Assembly: GCF_002797555.1 (NCBI RefSeq)
Contig: NZ_PGFA01000003.1
Span: 496,001-560,000, forward strand
Origin: Hymenobacter chitinivorans DSM 11115
GTDB taxonomy: Bacteria > Bacteroidota > Bacteroidia > Cytophagales > Hymenobacteraceae
Direction: 5' to 3'
DNA: 64,000 bases
Below are positions 1-8,859 of this stretch, piece by piece. The notes beneath the pieces are model-generated. The model worked only from the letters and a program-made list of their open reading frames with translations. It had not been told where the DNA came from and ran no database searches. The translations under genes and the position numbers were made by a program. Positions within the stretch are counted from its first letter, which is position 1; every line of letters begins with the position of its first letter.

Positions 1-2733
1 GCGGCCCCGGGCCTGTACGCCGAGTACTACCCAGGCTTCTTTAACGATGCCCCGGACTTCTTTACCACCAACACCCGGCCGCCCCTGCTCACCCGGGTCG
101 ACGCGCAAATCAACTTCGCCGACAACCTGAGCTTTGGCGACCTGACCAGCGTGGCCACGGGCCCCGTCGACGACCCGGACTACTTCAGCCTGCGGCTGCG
201 CGGGAGCATCCTTATTCCGGCTACGGGGCAGTACACGTTCTACCTTTCTTCCGACGATGCCTCCTACCTGTGGCTAGACGAGGCCGCCGTGGCCTTGCCC
301 GCCGACCCGGCCGCGGCCACCATCGACAACGGCGGCTACCATGCCCTGGAGGAGGTGTCCCGCACCGTGACGCTCACGGCCGGGGTCCACAGCCTGCTGC
401 TGCACTACGGCGAGGCCACCGGCGACAATATTGTGGTGCTGGAGTTCGAAGGGCCCGGCATTGCCCGGCAGGTAGTGCCCGCCACGCTGTTTTGCACGAC
501 GGTCCAGTCGGCCCGGCCCCCCCAGGCGCTAACGTATTTTCCGGCCACTCTGCAGGCCTTTGTGGGCAGCATTCGGTCGTCGGCGGCACCCACGGTGACG
601 GATGGGGGCGCGGCAGTAACGGCTTATGCCCTGGTGGGTCCGGTGGCGGCGGGTATTAGCATTCACCCCACCACCGGCGTTATTTCCATGGCGCCCAATA
701 CGCCCTTGGGCACCTACAGTCTGAGCGTGGCCGCAACTAATGCCAATGGGACCAGTACGTTCGATGATGTGCTGACCGTGGAGGTAATTGCGGGCACGCC
801 GCCGGGCTGCAGCGGCTACGACCCGGCCGGCAACAGTGGCACCTCCGGCCTGTACGCCGAGTATTACGCCGGTTACTTCAACAATGCGCTGAGCTTTTTT
901 AGCACCACCCCCGGCCTGACCCGCATTGAGCCCCTGGTCAATTTTGAAACCGACGGCAGCTTTGGCAACCTGACCGGGGTGGCGGCCTCCGGTACCCCCG
1001 CCGACCCCGACGAGTTCAGCGCCCAGCTGCGGGGCAGCCTGCGCATTGCCACCCCGGGCTTCTACACGTTCTACCTTACTTCCGACGATGCCTCCTACCT
1101 GTGGCTGGACAATGCCGCACTGGGCACCCCGCTCAGCCTGGCCAACGTGACCATTGATAACGGGGGCTTGCACGCCCCCGTTACCCAGGCCGCCAATGTG
1201 TATATGGCCGCGGGCCTGCACAACGTGCGTATTCTATACGGCGAAGCTACCGGCGGCAGCAGCCTGGTACTGGAGTACGAAGGCCCCGGCCTGGCGCGGC
1301 AGGTGGTGCCCACCGGGGCGCTGTGCTCAGGTGTGCAGCCACTGCGGCCCGTGGCTTCCAATCTGACCTACTCACCGCATATGGCGGCCCAGGTGGCCGG
1401 CACTACCGGCGCCTCGCCGCTGCCAAATCTGGCTTCACCAAGCGCCATCGTAGCCTTCGTCGTGGCCAATGCCGCAGCCCTGCCCGCCGGTATCAGCATT
1501 GATATCGACAACGGCCGCCTCGCCGTGGATACTACCGTGCCGCTGGGCACTTACAGCGTAGACGTGGCCGTGACCAACGCCGCGGGCAGCGTTACCTTTC
1601 AGGATGCCTTTGTTTTCACGGTAGCGCCGCCACCACCCGCCGGCTGCTCGGTGAGTGCTCCGAATGGCAGCCCACCCACGGCTGGCCTGTACGGGGAATA
1701 CTACGCGGGCTATTTTGATGATAACCCGGCTTTCTTCGAAAATAATACCCCGCTCATCACGCGCCTGGAGCCCGGGCTGAACTACGGCGCCGACGACGGC
1801 TGGGGCAACGTGCTGCCGCCGGCCGACAATACCCTGCTCGACCCTGACCACTACAGCGCCCGGTACCGCGGCAGTATTTCCCTGCCCACGGCTGGCAGTT
1901 ACACGTTCTACCTCACTTCCGACGATGCTTCCTACTTGTGGCTGGACAATGCCGCCCGGGTGTCGCCGCCGCGGGTGTACCAGGCTGCCATCAACAACGG
2001 CGGCCGGCACGGACCTACCACCGCTTCCGTGACGTTGCCGCTGGAGGCGGGCTTGCACGACTTTGTACTGCTGTTCGGGGAAGATACGGGCGCCAACCGG
2101 TTGGTATTCGAGTACGAAGGACCCAGTATTGCCCGGCAGGTAGTGCCCGGCAGCGCTACTTGCACCGGCACTACTGGTCAGCCTTTGCCCGTGCAACTGG
2201 TGCGCTTCGAGGCCACGGCCGCGGCCAACTCCGTGGTTATTGATTGGGCCACGGCCCAGGAAGTCAACAGCCTGAAGTACCTGGTGGAACGCTCCCGCAA
2301 CGGAGTCATTTTTGAGCCCGTGGACAGTCGCCCGGCCGTGGGCAACAGCAGTCAAACCCAGCGCTACCACCTCACCGACCGGGCCCCGCTGCCCGGCCTG
2401 AGCTACTACCGCCTCCGCCAGATTGACAAGGACGGCAAAGAATCGGTTTCGCCCGTAGTGGTGGTGCGGGTGAGCAAGCCCACGACCCTGACGGCGGCGG
2501 TGTTCCCGAACCCCAACCACGGCGCCTTTTCCGTACGGGTACAGCAAACCACCGCCGACCCGGCCCAGCTGGAGCTGCTCAACCTGCAGGGCCAGGTGGT
2601 GTACCGCCAGCAGCTGCCCGCCGCCGCCATTGCCGAGTATGACTTGCGCGTGCCCGGCCTAGCCGCGGGCTTATACCAGCTCCGTCTTACCGCCGCTACC
2701 GGGGTAACCACGCAGAAAGTAGTTATCGAGTAA
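1..2733 (+). CDS. Secreted PA14-repeat protein with T9SS sorting domain, 5' partial
   Basis: The reading frame is open from base 1, so the start lies outside the window; a GTG at 151 is only an internal codon. About 910 codons are visible. They hold three PA14/GLEYA-like modules, each opening with GLYxEYYxGxF and containing YTFYLxSDDASYLWLD (about residues 5-165, 280-440 and 560-720). The first two modules are followed by putative Ig-type linkers (GTYSLSVAATNANG). Next come an FN3-like stretch and a type A T9SS C-terminal domain (VFPNPNHGAFSV to QKVVIE). PA14 modules usually bind carbohydrates, and the sorting domain implies export across the outer membrane and anchoring or release at the surface. 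No catalytic domain is visible, so an adhesin or carbohydrate-binding role is inferred. An enzyme domain could lie upstream of the window. Confidence 0.85.
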   Translation, partial: AAPGLYAEYYPGFFNDAPDFFTTNTRPPLLTRVDAQINFADNLSFGDLTSVATGPVDDPDYFSLRLRGSILIPATGQYTFYLSSDDASYLWLDEAAVALPADPAAATIDNGGYHALEEVSRTVTLTAGVHSLLLHYGEATGDNIVVLEFEGPGIARQVVPATLFCTTVQSARPPQALTYFPATLQAFVGSIRSSAAPTVTDGGAAVTAYALVGPVAAGISIHPTTGVISMAPNTPLGTYSLSVAATNANGTSTFDDVLTVEVIAGTPPGCSGYDPAGNSGTSGLYAEYYAGYFNNALSFFSTTPGLTRIEPLVNFETDGSFGNLTGVAASGTPADPDEFSAQLRGSLRIATPGFYTFYLTSDDASYLWLDNAALGTPLSLANVTIDNGGLHAPVTQAANVYMAAGLHNVRILYGEATGGSSLVLEYEGPGLARQVVPTGALCSGVQPLRPVASNLTYSPHMAAQVAGTTGASPLPNLASPSAIVAFVVANAAALPAGISIDIDNGRLAVDTTVPLGTYSVDVAVTNAAGSVTFQDAFVFTVAPPPPAGCSVSAPNGSPPTAGLYGEYYAGYFDDNPAFFENNTPLITRLEPGLNYGADDGWGNVLPPADNTLLDPDHYSARYRGSISLPTAGSYTFYLTSDDASYLWLDNAARVSPPRVYQAAINNGGRHGPTTASVTLPLEAGLHDFVLLFGEDTGANRLVFEYEGPSIARQVVPGSATCTGTTGQPLPVQLVRFEATAAANSVVIDWATAQEVNSLKYLVERSRNGVIFEPVDSRPAVGNSSQTQRYHLTDRAPLPGLSYYRLRQIDKDGKESVSPVVVVRVSKPTTLTAAVFPNPNHGAFSVRVQQTTADPAQLELLNLQGQVVYRQQLPAAAIAEYDLRVPGLAAGLYQLRLTAATGVTTQKVVIE

Positions 2734-2751
2734 GCCTTCCTACTTCCTCAG

Positions 2752-2786
2752 AAAAAGCCGCTACCCGCCCGGGTAGCGGCTTTTTT
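2752..2786. terminator. Bidirectional hairpin terminator
   Basis: A 10-bp GC-rich stem (GCCGCTACCC / GGGTAGCGGC) with a 4-nt loop is flanked by an A-run on the left and a T-run on the right. It lies between the convergent PA14 and OprB-like genes and can serve both. Confidence 0.85.
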
Positions 2787-2804
2787 GTATCGACCCTTCG
2801 GCCC

Positions 2805-4211
2805 CTAAAACTCGGTGTGCAGGCGCAGGGCCAGCACCTGCACCGGGCCGGGCCGGTCGTGGTTATAGCCGGGGTTGAGCACTAGCTGGTAGTCGGGGCT
2901 GAGCGACACGTGGTAGCGGGGCAGCTCAAAGCTGTAGTAGACTTCACTGATGAGCTCCGGCGTGTAATTCAGGTTTCCGTCGCCGATGATGAAGCCGTAG
3001 CCGCCGGCCGCCAGGTAAGCACGGTGCTCGTCCGAAATTCCGTTGGCTACCACGGCCACGCCCAGCCGGTCGGTGGGGCGGTGCCAGCGCCGGCCGGTGC
3101 TCACGGCGCCCAGGCTGGCCGAACGGTCAATTTCGGTGAAGGCCCAGGTTTCGTGGCGGCCGTCGTTGTAGCTGAGGCGGGCAAAAAGGCCCAGGTCCGA
3201 GGTCAGCTCCTGCTCGGCGCTGATGCCGAAGCCGGTTTTGGTGCGGCCCGTCTGGCGGGTCTGGGTGATGTCGTGGTCGGGGCGCTGGGTGGCCAGGCGG
3301 TAGTCGCCCATGCCGGCCACGTTGCGGAAGCCCAGCAGGCGCACGGTACCGGGGCGGTGGGCCAGGTGGTAGGAGTAGGTCAGCTCCAGGGTTTCGGCGT
3401 GGGCCTGGCCGTAGTGGTAGTTGAGGGCGGGGCCATTGGCCTGCTGGGGCACCAGCGTGGAGGCAGCGCGCAGGGCAAAGGCGGGCGTCACGTACTCCAG
3501 TAAGGCCCCTACGGTGTAGCCGCGGGTGTTGGCCGGGTAGTCCCAGGCCCCGTTGCTCATCAGGCTCCAGTTCAGAAACTGGGTCCGCGGGTCGTGGCTG
3601 TAGCTGTTCTGGTCGAAGAAGTCGGCTGCGCTGAACTTGCCGGCCGTGAGGGCCAGATAGTGGGTGGGGTGGGCGCCGCCGAGTTGGTTAAGGTCATCCT
3701 CCACCGGCTGTAGCTCGGGTTTCAGAGCCCATTCCTGGCGCAGGTACAGCCGAGCCAGGTACAATACTGGCGCCGGGTCGCCGATGCGGAACGTTTCGCC
3801 ATTAGTGAAGCCCGCAATGCCCCGGGCGCTACTCAGGCCACTGCCGCCCGCCACTTCGGGGTTCAGTACCGCGGTGCCGCCCTTCCACAGCCGCCGGCTG
3901 ATAAAGGCGGTGGTCGTCAACGACAACTTGGCGCTTTCGTGCTCCTGCAGGCTGTAGGGGCCCGAGTAAGGTGCCGAGAAGCCCGAGTGCCACTGGTCGA
4001 TAATGGTTTGCTGAAAGTGCAGGCTCCAGGGCTGGGTCCGGGTCGAATCGGGAGTGGCAGTGGCCTGAATGGGCTGCTGGGCCGGGGCGGCGGGCGGCGG
4101 AGTAGGCGGGGAGCTGGCCGCCGGGGGCGTTACCTGGGCCGAGGCCAGCGCGGCGGTAAAAAGCAGGCCGCCGCTGAGCAGGACGGCTCGGCGCGGGAGA
4201 AAAGTAGGCAT
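2805..4211 (-). CDS. OprB-like carbohydrate-selective porin
   Basis: A 468-residue outer-membrane beta-barrel. The ATG at 4211 is preferred over in-frame starts further upstream because it begins directly with a signal peptide (MPTFLPRRAVLLSGG, cleavage near ALASAQ). A Pro/Ala-rich linker follows, then the OprB signature: GFSAPYSGPYSL, a gain-of-structure strand with LWKGGTAVLNPEVAGGSGLS, and IAGFTNGETFRIG. The protein ends on an aromatic residue (LHTEF), typical of BAM substrates. OprB proteins allow passive diffusion of sugars across the outer membrane. The gene is divergent from the NTF2-like gene over a short region containing a dyad at 4269-4290. Substrate unknown. Confidence 0.85.
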   Translation of the reverse strand: MPTFLPRRAVLLSGGLLFTAALASAQVTPPAASSPPTPPPAAPAQQPIQATATPDSTRTQPWSLHFQQTIIDQWHSGFSAPYSGPYSLQEHESAKLSLTTTAFISRRLWKGGTAVLNPEVAGGSGLSSARGIAGFTNGETFRIGDPAPVLYLARLYLRQEWALKPELQPVEDDLNQLGGAHPTHYLALTAGKFSAADFFDQNSYSHDPRTQFLNWSLMSNGAWDYPANTRGYTVGALLEYVTPAFALRAASTLVPQQANGPALNYHYGQAHAETLELTYSYHLAHRPGTVRLLGFRNVAGMGDYRLATQRPDHDITQTRQTGRTKTGFGISAEQELTSDLGLFARLSYNDGRHETWAFTEIDRSASLGAVSTGRRWHRPTDRLGVAVVANGISDEHRAYLAAGGYGFIIGDGNLNYTPELISEVYYSFELPRYHVSLSPDYQLVLNPGYNHDRPGPVQVLALRLHTEF

Positions 4212-4268
4212 GTCCAGGAGAGTAAAGGCCGGAAGTGCGGGCAAAAGTCTGGGCCGCCGGTGAAGCAT

Positions 4269-4290
4269 AGGTGAAGTAAAATGTTCACCT
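4269..4290. promoter_or_regulatory. Dyad AGGTGAA-N8-TTCACCT, possible operator
   Basis: A perfect 7-bp inverted repeat with an 8-bp spacer lies between the divergent OprB-like gene (start 4211) and NTF2-like gene (start 4317). Placement suggests an operator serving one or both genes. No regulator gene is adjacent. Confidence 0.35.
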
Positions 4291-4316
4291 TTAAGCTCCA
4301 CCTTGCGCATCCCGCC

Positions 4317-4787
4317 ATGCATCCCCACGAAGAGCTACTGCACCGTTTCTACCAAAGCTTCCAGCGCCGCGACCATGCCGCCATGGCTTCCTGCTACCAC
4401 CCCGAGGCCACCTTCGACGATGCCGCCTTTTCGCTGCAAGGCGCGGATATCGGGCTCATGTGGCGCATGCTCATCGAGCGGGGTAAAGACATGCAGCTGA
4501 CCTACAACCACATCCAGGCCGACGACCAGCAGGGCCGGGCCGTGTGGGATGCGCACTACTCGTTTTCCCAAACCAAGCGGCGGGTGCACAACCACATCAA
4601 CGCCCGCTTCACCTTCAAGGACGGCAAGATCCTGACCCACCACGACCAGTTCAACTTCTGGCGCTGGAGTCGGCAGGCCCTGGGCCCCATCGGCTGGCTG
4701 CTGGGCTGGACGTCTTTTCTGCAAAGCAAAGTGCGCAAGTCGGCCGCCGAAGGATTGCAGCAGTTCAAGGTTTCACGTGGGGTGTAG
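4317..4787 (+). CDS. NTF2/SnoaL-like family protein
   Basis: A 156-residue cytosolic protein. The ATG at 4317 (MHPHEELLHRFYQSF) is chosen over the upstream ATG at 4281, because 4281 falls inside the dyad and would add a non-homologous leader. The N-terminal helix, FQRRDHAAMASCYHPEATFDD, and the later strands HINARFTFKDGKILTHHDQF are typical of the cone-shaped NTF2 fold. Members include small enzymes (isomerases, dehydratases) and binding proteins. Nothing here fixes the reaction, so only the family is called. Confidence 0.75.
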   Translation: MHPHEELLHRFYQSFQRRDHAAMASCYHPEATFDDAAFSLQGADIGLMWRMLIERGKDMQLTYNHIQADDQQGRAVWDAHYSFSQTKRRVHNHINARFTFKDGKILTHHDQFNFWRWSRQALGPIGWLLGWTSFLQSKVRKSAAEGLQQFKVSRGV

Positions 4788-4792
4788 CCTGT

Positions 4793-5087
4793 TATTGCGA
4801 GCGAAGAGCGGCAATTCGTCCGCTGCTAGCAACAAACGTTCTTCTCGCAGAAGGCCCTTCCCGTTGCGTGTAGAGACGCATACTTGCGTCTCAATCGTTG
4901 CTGATGTTATTTATTTCGCGGTGTAACCACTACGTCGTTCAACGACGAGACGCAAGTATGCGTCTCTACATCCCGATAATAAAAAGCCCTTTCCTGCTCG
5001 TGCGGGAAAGGGCTTTCTGGGTAAAGGGCAGGTCGTACTGCGCAGAGGACTGATTGCTTCGTCGTGCCTCCTCGCAATGACACGTTT
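4793..5087. repeat. Intergenic repeat island (REP/MITE-like palindromes)
   Basis: The 327-bp gap between convergent genes holds no gene but several inverted repeats. A 23-bp arm at 4870-4892 (GTAGAGACGCATAC...) has its exact reverse complement at 4947-4969, and each arm is itself palindromic around GAGACGCA/TGCGTCTC. The island is bounded by ATTGCGAG (about 4795) and CTCGCAAT (about 5073-5080). Similar ATTGCGAG...GCAAT and GAGACGCA...TGCGTCTC repeats are, from general knowledge, common dispersed elements in Bacteroidota and cyanobacteria. A separate terminator hairpin lies inside it (4983-5016). Confidence 0.65.
4983..5016. terminator. Hairpin terminator
   Basis: AAAGCCCTTTCC / GGGAAAGGGCTTT form a stem around a short loop, with an A-run before it. 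It is placed to end the minus-strand M13 peptidase transcript and perhaps the NTF2-like transcript. Confidence 0.65.
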
Positions 5088-5114
5088 TGTCACGCAAGGG
5101 CCGGTTTTTTTCCT

Positions 5115-7175
5115 CTACCAGATTTTCACCCGGGTGCTGTCGGGGCGCCAGAGCTTCTGGCCTTCTTTCACCTGGAAGGCTTCGTAGAACTCGGGCACGT
5201 CGGCGAAGGGGCCATTCACGCGGTACTGGGCCGGGGAGTGCACGTCGGTCAGGATGCGCTGGGCCAGCACCTCGTTGCGCTGGTGATTCTGCCAGCCTAG
5301 CGCATAGCCCAGGAAGTAGCGCTGGGTCGGGGTCAGGCCCCCGATTTTCTCGCCCTTCTTGTACTGCTCGGTCTTTTTAAAGGCGTCGAAGGCAATGACG
5401 ATGCCGCCCAGGTCGGCAATATTCTCGCCGGCCGTGGCCTTGCCGTTGATGTGCAAGGAATCCAGGACGGTGTAGCCGTTGAACTGCCGCACGATGCCAT
5501 TGACGCGCTGCTGGAAGGCGGCGCGGTCCTTTTTGCTCCACCAGTTGCGCAGGTTGCCCTTCTCGTCAAACTGGCTGCCTTCGTCGTCGAAGCCGTGGGT
5601 CAGCTCGTGGCCGATGGTGCTGGCCCCGGCGTAGCCGTAGATGATGGCGTCGTCGGCGTTTTTGTCCTCCAGGCCGGGAATGGCGAAGATGGCGGCCGGC
5701 AACACGATTTCGTTATTGCTGGGGTTGTAGTAGGCATTATACGTCTGGGGCGTCATGTCCCACTCGGTGCGGTCCACGGGCTTGCCCAGCTTGTGGATGT
5801 TGTAGCGGTACTGCCACTCGTTGGCGCGCATCACGTTGGCCAGGTACGAGTCGCGCTTGATTTCCAGGCTGGAATAGTCGCGCCACTTGTCGGGGTAACC
5901 TACCTTGGGCGTAATCTTGGTCAGCTTCACCAGGGCTTTCTGCTTGGTCGAGTCGCTCATCCAGGTCAGGGCCTGGATATGCTCCCGGAAGGCTTCCACC
6001 ACGTTCTGAGTCAGCTTGGCGTAGCGCTCCTTGGTTTCGGGGGCGAAGTATTCTTTCACGAACAGCTGGCCCAGGATTTCACCCATGCCGCCTTCCTCTT
6101 CGTCCAGCACCCGTTTCCAGCGGGCCCGTTGCTGCTTGCTACCCTGCAGAGTAGTGCCGTAGAAGCGGAAATGCTCGTTGTCGATGGGGCGGCTGAGCTG
6201 GCTGGCAAAGGCATTCACCAGGTGCCACTGCAAATACGCCTGCCACTGATCCAGGGGCACCGACTTGAGCAGCTGCCCGGCTTTCTGGTAAAACTCGGGC
6301 TGACCCACAATCACCGTATCAGCTTTGAGCTCCATCTGGGCCAGCCAGGGCGTCCAGTCGAGGCCGGGGGTGATTTTGCCCAGGTCGGCCACGGCGCGCT
6401 TGTTGTAGTTGGCGTACGGGTCGCGCAAATCTTCCAGCTTGCGCGAGGAGCCGGCTAGCTGGGTTTCGAGCTGCATAATCTGGCCGGCGCGGCGCTGGGC
6501 CGTTACGGAGTCCTGGCCGGTGAGCTGCAGCATGCGGGCCACGTGGCGCACGTACTCCTTGCGGATGTTGCTGGTGCGCGAGTCCTTGTTGAAGTAGTAG
6601 TCGCGGTTGGGCAGGCCCAGGCCCGCCTGGTAGAGGTGCAGGGCCATTTTGTCGCTGTTCTTGGCGTCCTGCGCCACGTAGAGGCCAATGAGGGAATTCA
6701 CCCCCAGCACCTTGTGGCGGGCCACCACGCTCTGCACGTCGGCCACCGACTTGATGGCCGCAATCCGGTCCAGCTCGGGCTTCAGGGGCGCAATGCCCTG
6801 CTTGTCGATGGCCGCGGAGTCGAGGCCGGTGGCCCAGAAGTCCCCGATTTTCTGCTGGCTCGTGCCGGCCGCGGCGTTGGCCTTGGCGGCTTCCTCGTTG
6901 AGGGCGCGCAGGCGGGCGTACACCTCGTTCTGCACTTCCTTACCAATGCCCCAGGAGCTTTCGGAGGCCGGAATCGGGTGCTGCTTCAGCCAGCCGCCGT
7001 TGGCGTAGGTGAAGAAGTCGTCGCCGGGGCGCACGGTGGTGTCGAGGTTGGCTTGCAGCAGGTCGGGCTGACCCGCGCCGCCGGCTTTGTTGCCGGAGTT
7101 GCAGCCCGTCAGGGCCAGGCCCAGCAGGAGGGGAGCCGCCAGCCGCCAGGGCCGGAACGAGGAAACAGAAAGCAT
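5115..7175 (-). CDS. M13 family zinc metallopeptidase (neprilysin/PepO-like) lipoprotein
   Basis: A 686-residue protein of full family length. It starts with a lipoprotein signal (LLGLALTGCNSG), so it is probably anchored in the periplasm or outer membrane. The M13 N-terminal domain (DTTVRPGDDFFTYANGGWLKQHPIP) is followed by the catalytic domain with HELTH near residue 522, the third zinc ligand in GENIADLGG near 582, and NEIVLPAAI upstream. The C-terminal Trp of the family is present (VKIW). These enzymes cleave peptides of limited size. The gene is monocistronic, convergent with the NTF2-like gene and followed by the repeat island. Confidence 0.95.
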   Translation of the reverse strand: MLSVSSFRPWRLAAPLLLGLALTGCNSGNKAGGAGQPDLLQANLDTTVRPGDDFFTYANGGWLKQHPIPASESSWGIGKEVQNEVYARLRALNEEAAKANAAAGTSQQKIGDFWATGLDSAAIDKQGIAPLKPELDRIAAIKSVADVQSVVARHKVLGVNSLIGLYVAQDAKNSDKMALHLYQAGLGLPNRDYYFNKDSRTSNIRKEYVRHVARMLQLTGQDSVTAQRRAGQIMQLETQLAGSSRKLEDLRDPYANYNKRAVADLGKITPGLDWTPWLAQMELKADTVIVGQPEFYQKAGQLLKSVPLDQWQAYLQWHLVNAFASQLSRPIDNEHFRFYGTTLQGSKQQRARWKRVLDEEEGGMGEILGQLFVKEYFAPETKERYAKLTQNVVEAFREHIQALTWMSDSTKQKALVKLTKITPKVGYPDKWRDYSSLEIKRDSYLANVMRANEWQYRYNIHKLGKPVDRTEWDMTPQTYNAYYNPSNNEIVLPAAIFAIPGLEDKNADDAIIYGYAGASTIGHELTHGFDDEGSQFDEKGNLRNWWSKKDRAAFQQRVNGIVRQFNGYTVLDSLHINGKATAGENIADLGGIVIAFDAFKKTEQYKKGEKIGGLTPTQRYFLGYALGWQNHQRNEVLAQRILTDVHSPAQYRVNGPFADVPEFYEAFQVKEGQKLWRPDSTRVKIW

Positions 7176-7268
7176 AGAAAAGGCTGAGAAGGGGAAGAAT
7201 AGTCAGAGCAAGATACTGCGCCGCCCGCATTCCTTCGCCGGGAAATGCTCATCTTTCCAGCGGCCGGC

Positions 7269-7631
7269 TCAGGCGGCGGGGGCACTTACTTCCACGAGCA
7301 GGAAATCCAGCGCCTGAAAGTAGAAGGTATAAGTGTCGCGCAGATTGCGGGGAGGTTGCTCAACAGGAACCGCGGCGGCCTGCAGTTGCTGATATTTGCG
7401 CTCCACTTCCTGCGGGGTGGCGCACATAAACCCGATGTGAAACGCCTTGGGGTAAGTGGGCTGCGCCTCGGGCAGGGGCATGAGCACCAGCAGGAAGTCA
7501 TCCTGCCCGCGGAGTACCACCAGGGCATTGTCGCCCTTCACGTCGGTGCAGGTAAAGCCGAAGGACTCTTCGAAAAACTGCCGGGCCCGGGCCACGTCGG
7601 GCACGGGCAGGTTGAGGTGGTTGAGCTGCAT
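7269..7631 (-). CDS. VOC family (glyoxalase/bleomycin-resistance fold) protein
   Basis: A 120-residue single VOC protein: the N-terminal strand MQLNHLNLPVPDVARARQFF and the second half FHIGFMCATPQEVERKYQQL and FYFQALDFLLVEV match the paired beta-alpha-beta-beta-beta modules. Family members are metal-dependent lyases, dioxygenases or drug-binding proteins; this one is not distinguishable further. It is divergent from a TetR-type regulator over an 80-bp region with a perfect palindrome. The inferred picture is that the regulator controls this gene and that the VOC protein handles a ligand sensed by it. Confidence 0.85.
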   Translation of the reverse strand: MQLNHLNLPVPDVARARQFFEESFGFTCTDVKGDNALVVLRGQDDFLLVLMPLPEAQPTYPKAFHIGFMCATPQEVERKYQQLQAAAVPVEQPPRNLRDTYTFYFQALDFLLVEVSAPAA

Positions 7632-7669
7632 GATAGTCAGGAGTTAAGGTTGAGTAACAGGATGAGAAA

Positions 7670-7707
7670 CAAAGATAAAACTAAAAATGAAAGGTCTTTC
7701 ATTTTTG
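7670..7707. promoter_or_regulatory. Divergent promoter with perfect palindromic operator candidate
   Basis: A perfect palindrome AAAAATGAAA-GGTC-TTTCATTTTT occupies 7683-7706. On the minus strand a full -7 box TATCTTTG (7677 to 7670) would drive the VOC gene, putting the palindrome over its -33 region. On the plus strand CATTTTTG (7700-7707), a near match to TAnnTTTG, overlaps the palindrome and ends 4 nt before the tetR ATG. A TetR dimer bound here could repress both genes, including its own. Confidence 0.65.
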
Positions 7708-7711
7708 TATA

Positions 7712-8308
7712 ATGGCTAAGCAGAAACAGCTCGACAAGGCCGAGGCTATCCGGCAGGCGGCCCTGGCTATGATAGTGGAGGAAGGATTCCACGGCCTGAG
7801 TATGCCCCGCCTCGCGGCCCGGGCGGGCATTGCCCCCGGCACTATTTACCTCTACTTCCAGAACCGCCAGGATTTGCTCGACACCCTTTACCTTGAAGTG
7901 CGGCAGCAGGGGGATGCAGCCATGCTGGCGGGTTTCGACGCCACGATGCCGCTGGCTACGGGCCTGCGCGTGCTCTGGCACAATACCTTTCACTACTTCG
8001 TGGCGCACCCGCTGGAGTTTGCCTTCACCGAGCAGTTTATCAACTCACCCCACTTTGCGGCCGTGGCGGCCCGCGAGAATCCCGAGTTTCGGGAGCAGCG
8101 CCGGGCCTTTTACCGCCACGCCCGGGAACGGGGCGAGCTGCGGGAGTTGCCAGTCGAAGTATATTGGGCCGTGGCCTTTGCCCCACTCTACCAGCTGATC
8201 CGCTTTGCCCTGAACGGGAGCTTGCACCTGCCCGCCGACTTTCAGGACATGGAGCAGAAGCTGAACCAAGCCCTGGAAGTGGTGGTAGCGGCCCTGCAAG
8301 CTCCCTAA
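7712..8308 (+). CDS. TetR/AcrR family transcriptional regulator
   Basis: A 198-residue regulator with an N-terminal TetR helix-turn-helix (about residues 10-57: AIRQAALAMIVEEGFHGLSM, ARAGIAPGTIYLYF) and a helical C-terminal ligand/dimer domain. The sequence TFHYFVAHPLEFAFTEQF resembles the C-terminal domain of AcrR/RutR-like members. It sits divergently beside the VOC gene and the palindrome at 7683-7706. The ATG lies 4 nt after the -7-like box, so its mRNA may have almost no leader. Autoregulation is inferred from operator placement. Ligand unknown. Confidence 0.9.
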   Translation: MAKQKQLDKAEAIRQAALAMIVEEGFHGLSMPRLAARAGIAPGTIYLYFQNRQDLLDTLYLEVRQQGDAAMLAGFDATMPLATGLRVLWHNTFHYFVAHPLEFAFTEQFINSPHFAAVAARENPEFREQRRAFYRHARERGELRELPVEVYWAVAFAPLYQLIRFALNGSLHLPADFQDMEQKLNQALEVVVAALQAP

Positions 8309-8379
8309 CCACGCGGCGCCACGCCGCGGCTTTCTGCGTATGTGGCCCCGGATGCCACCTCACCGGCAACACCAACCCT

Positions 8380-8811
8380 ATGCTCCTCAAACTACTGCTG
8401 CTCAACCTGGTCCTGGCGGCTTACCTCACCGGCGTTATCTGGATGGTGCAGCTCACCCACTACCCCGGCTTTGCCCAGGTGCCGGCCGCGGGCTTCGGGG
8501 CGTTTCATCAGGCGCATTTGCGGCGCATGGGCTGGGTGGTGATGGGCCCGATGGTGGCCGAGCTGGGACTGAGCGGCTGGCTGGCCTGGGTGGGCCGCGC
8601 GCTGGGCCCGGCCGTGTGGTGGAGCCTGGCCCTGGTAGTAGGTATCTGGCTGGTGACCTTCTTTATTTCGGTGCCGTTTCACAACCGCCTGACCCGGGAC
8701 GGCTACAACTACATTACCATCGACGGGCTGGTGCGCACCAACTGGCTCCGTACTTTGGCCTGGACGCTGCGGCTGCTGGTGCTGAGCTTCCTGCTCTGGC
8801 AGCAGCTCTAA
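8380..8811 (+). CDS. Small integral membrane protein, unknown function
   Basis: A 143-residue protein with about four hydrophobic segments (LLLNLVLAAYLTGVIWMV; VVMGPMVAELGLSGWLAW; WWSLALVVGIWLVTFFI; LAWTLRLLVLSFLLW). ATG 8380 is chosen over upstream in-frame codons because the translation becomes a transmembrane protein exactly there, and the upstream part is a non-protein-like extension over the tetR end. Charged or polar motifs THYPGF and VPFHNRLTRDGY lie between segments. I do not recognise a characterised family. It starts 71 bp after tetR on the same strand and could be co-transcribed. Confidence 0.75.
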   Translation: MLLKLLLLNLVLAAYLTGVIWMVQLTHYPGFAQVPAAGFGAFHQAHLRRMGWVVMGPMVAELGLSGWLAWVGRALGPAVWWSLALVVGIWLVTFFISVPFHNRLTRDGYNYITIDGLVRTNWLRTLAWTLRLLVLSFLLWQQL

Positions 8812-8859
8812 CCCACCCGTATTCCGTTAACTTTCCCGCGTTTCCGCCGTTTCTGCCCT

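Noticed and set aside
529..1221. Long minus-strand ORF inside the PA14 gene
   Set aside because: It is a shadow frame from high GC; the plus-strand frame has clear domains.
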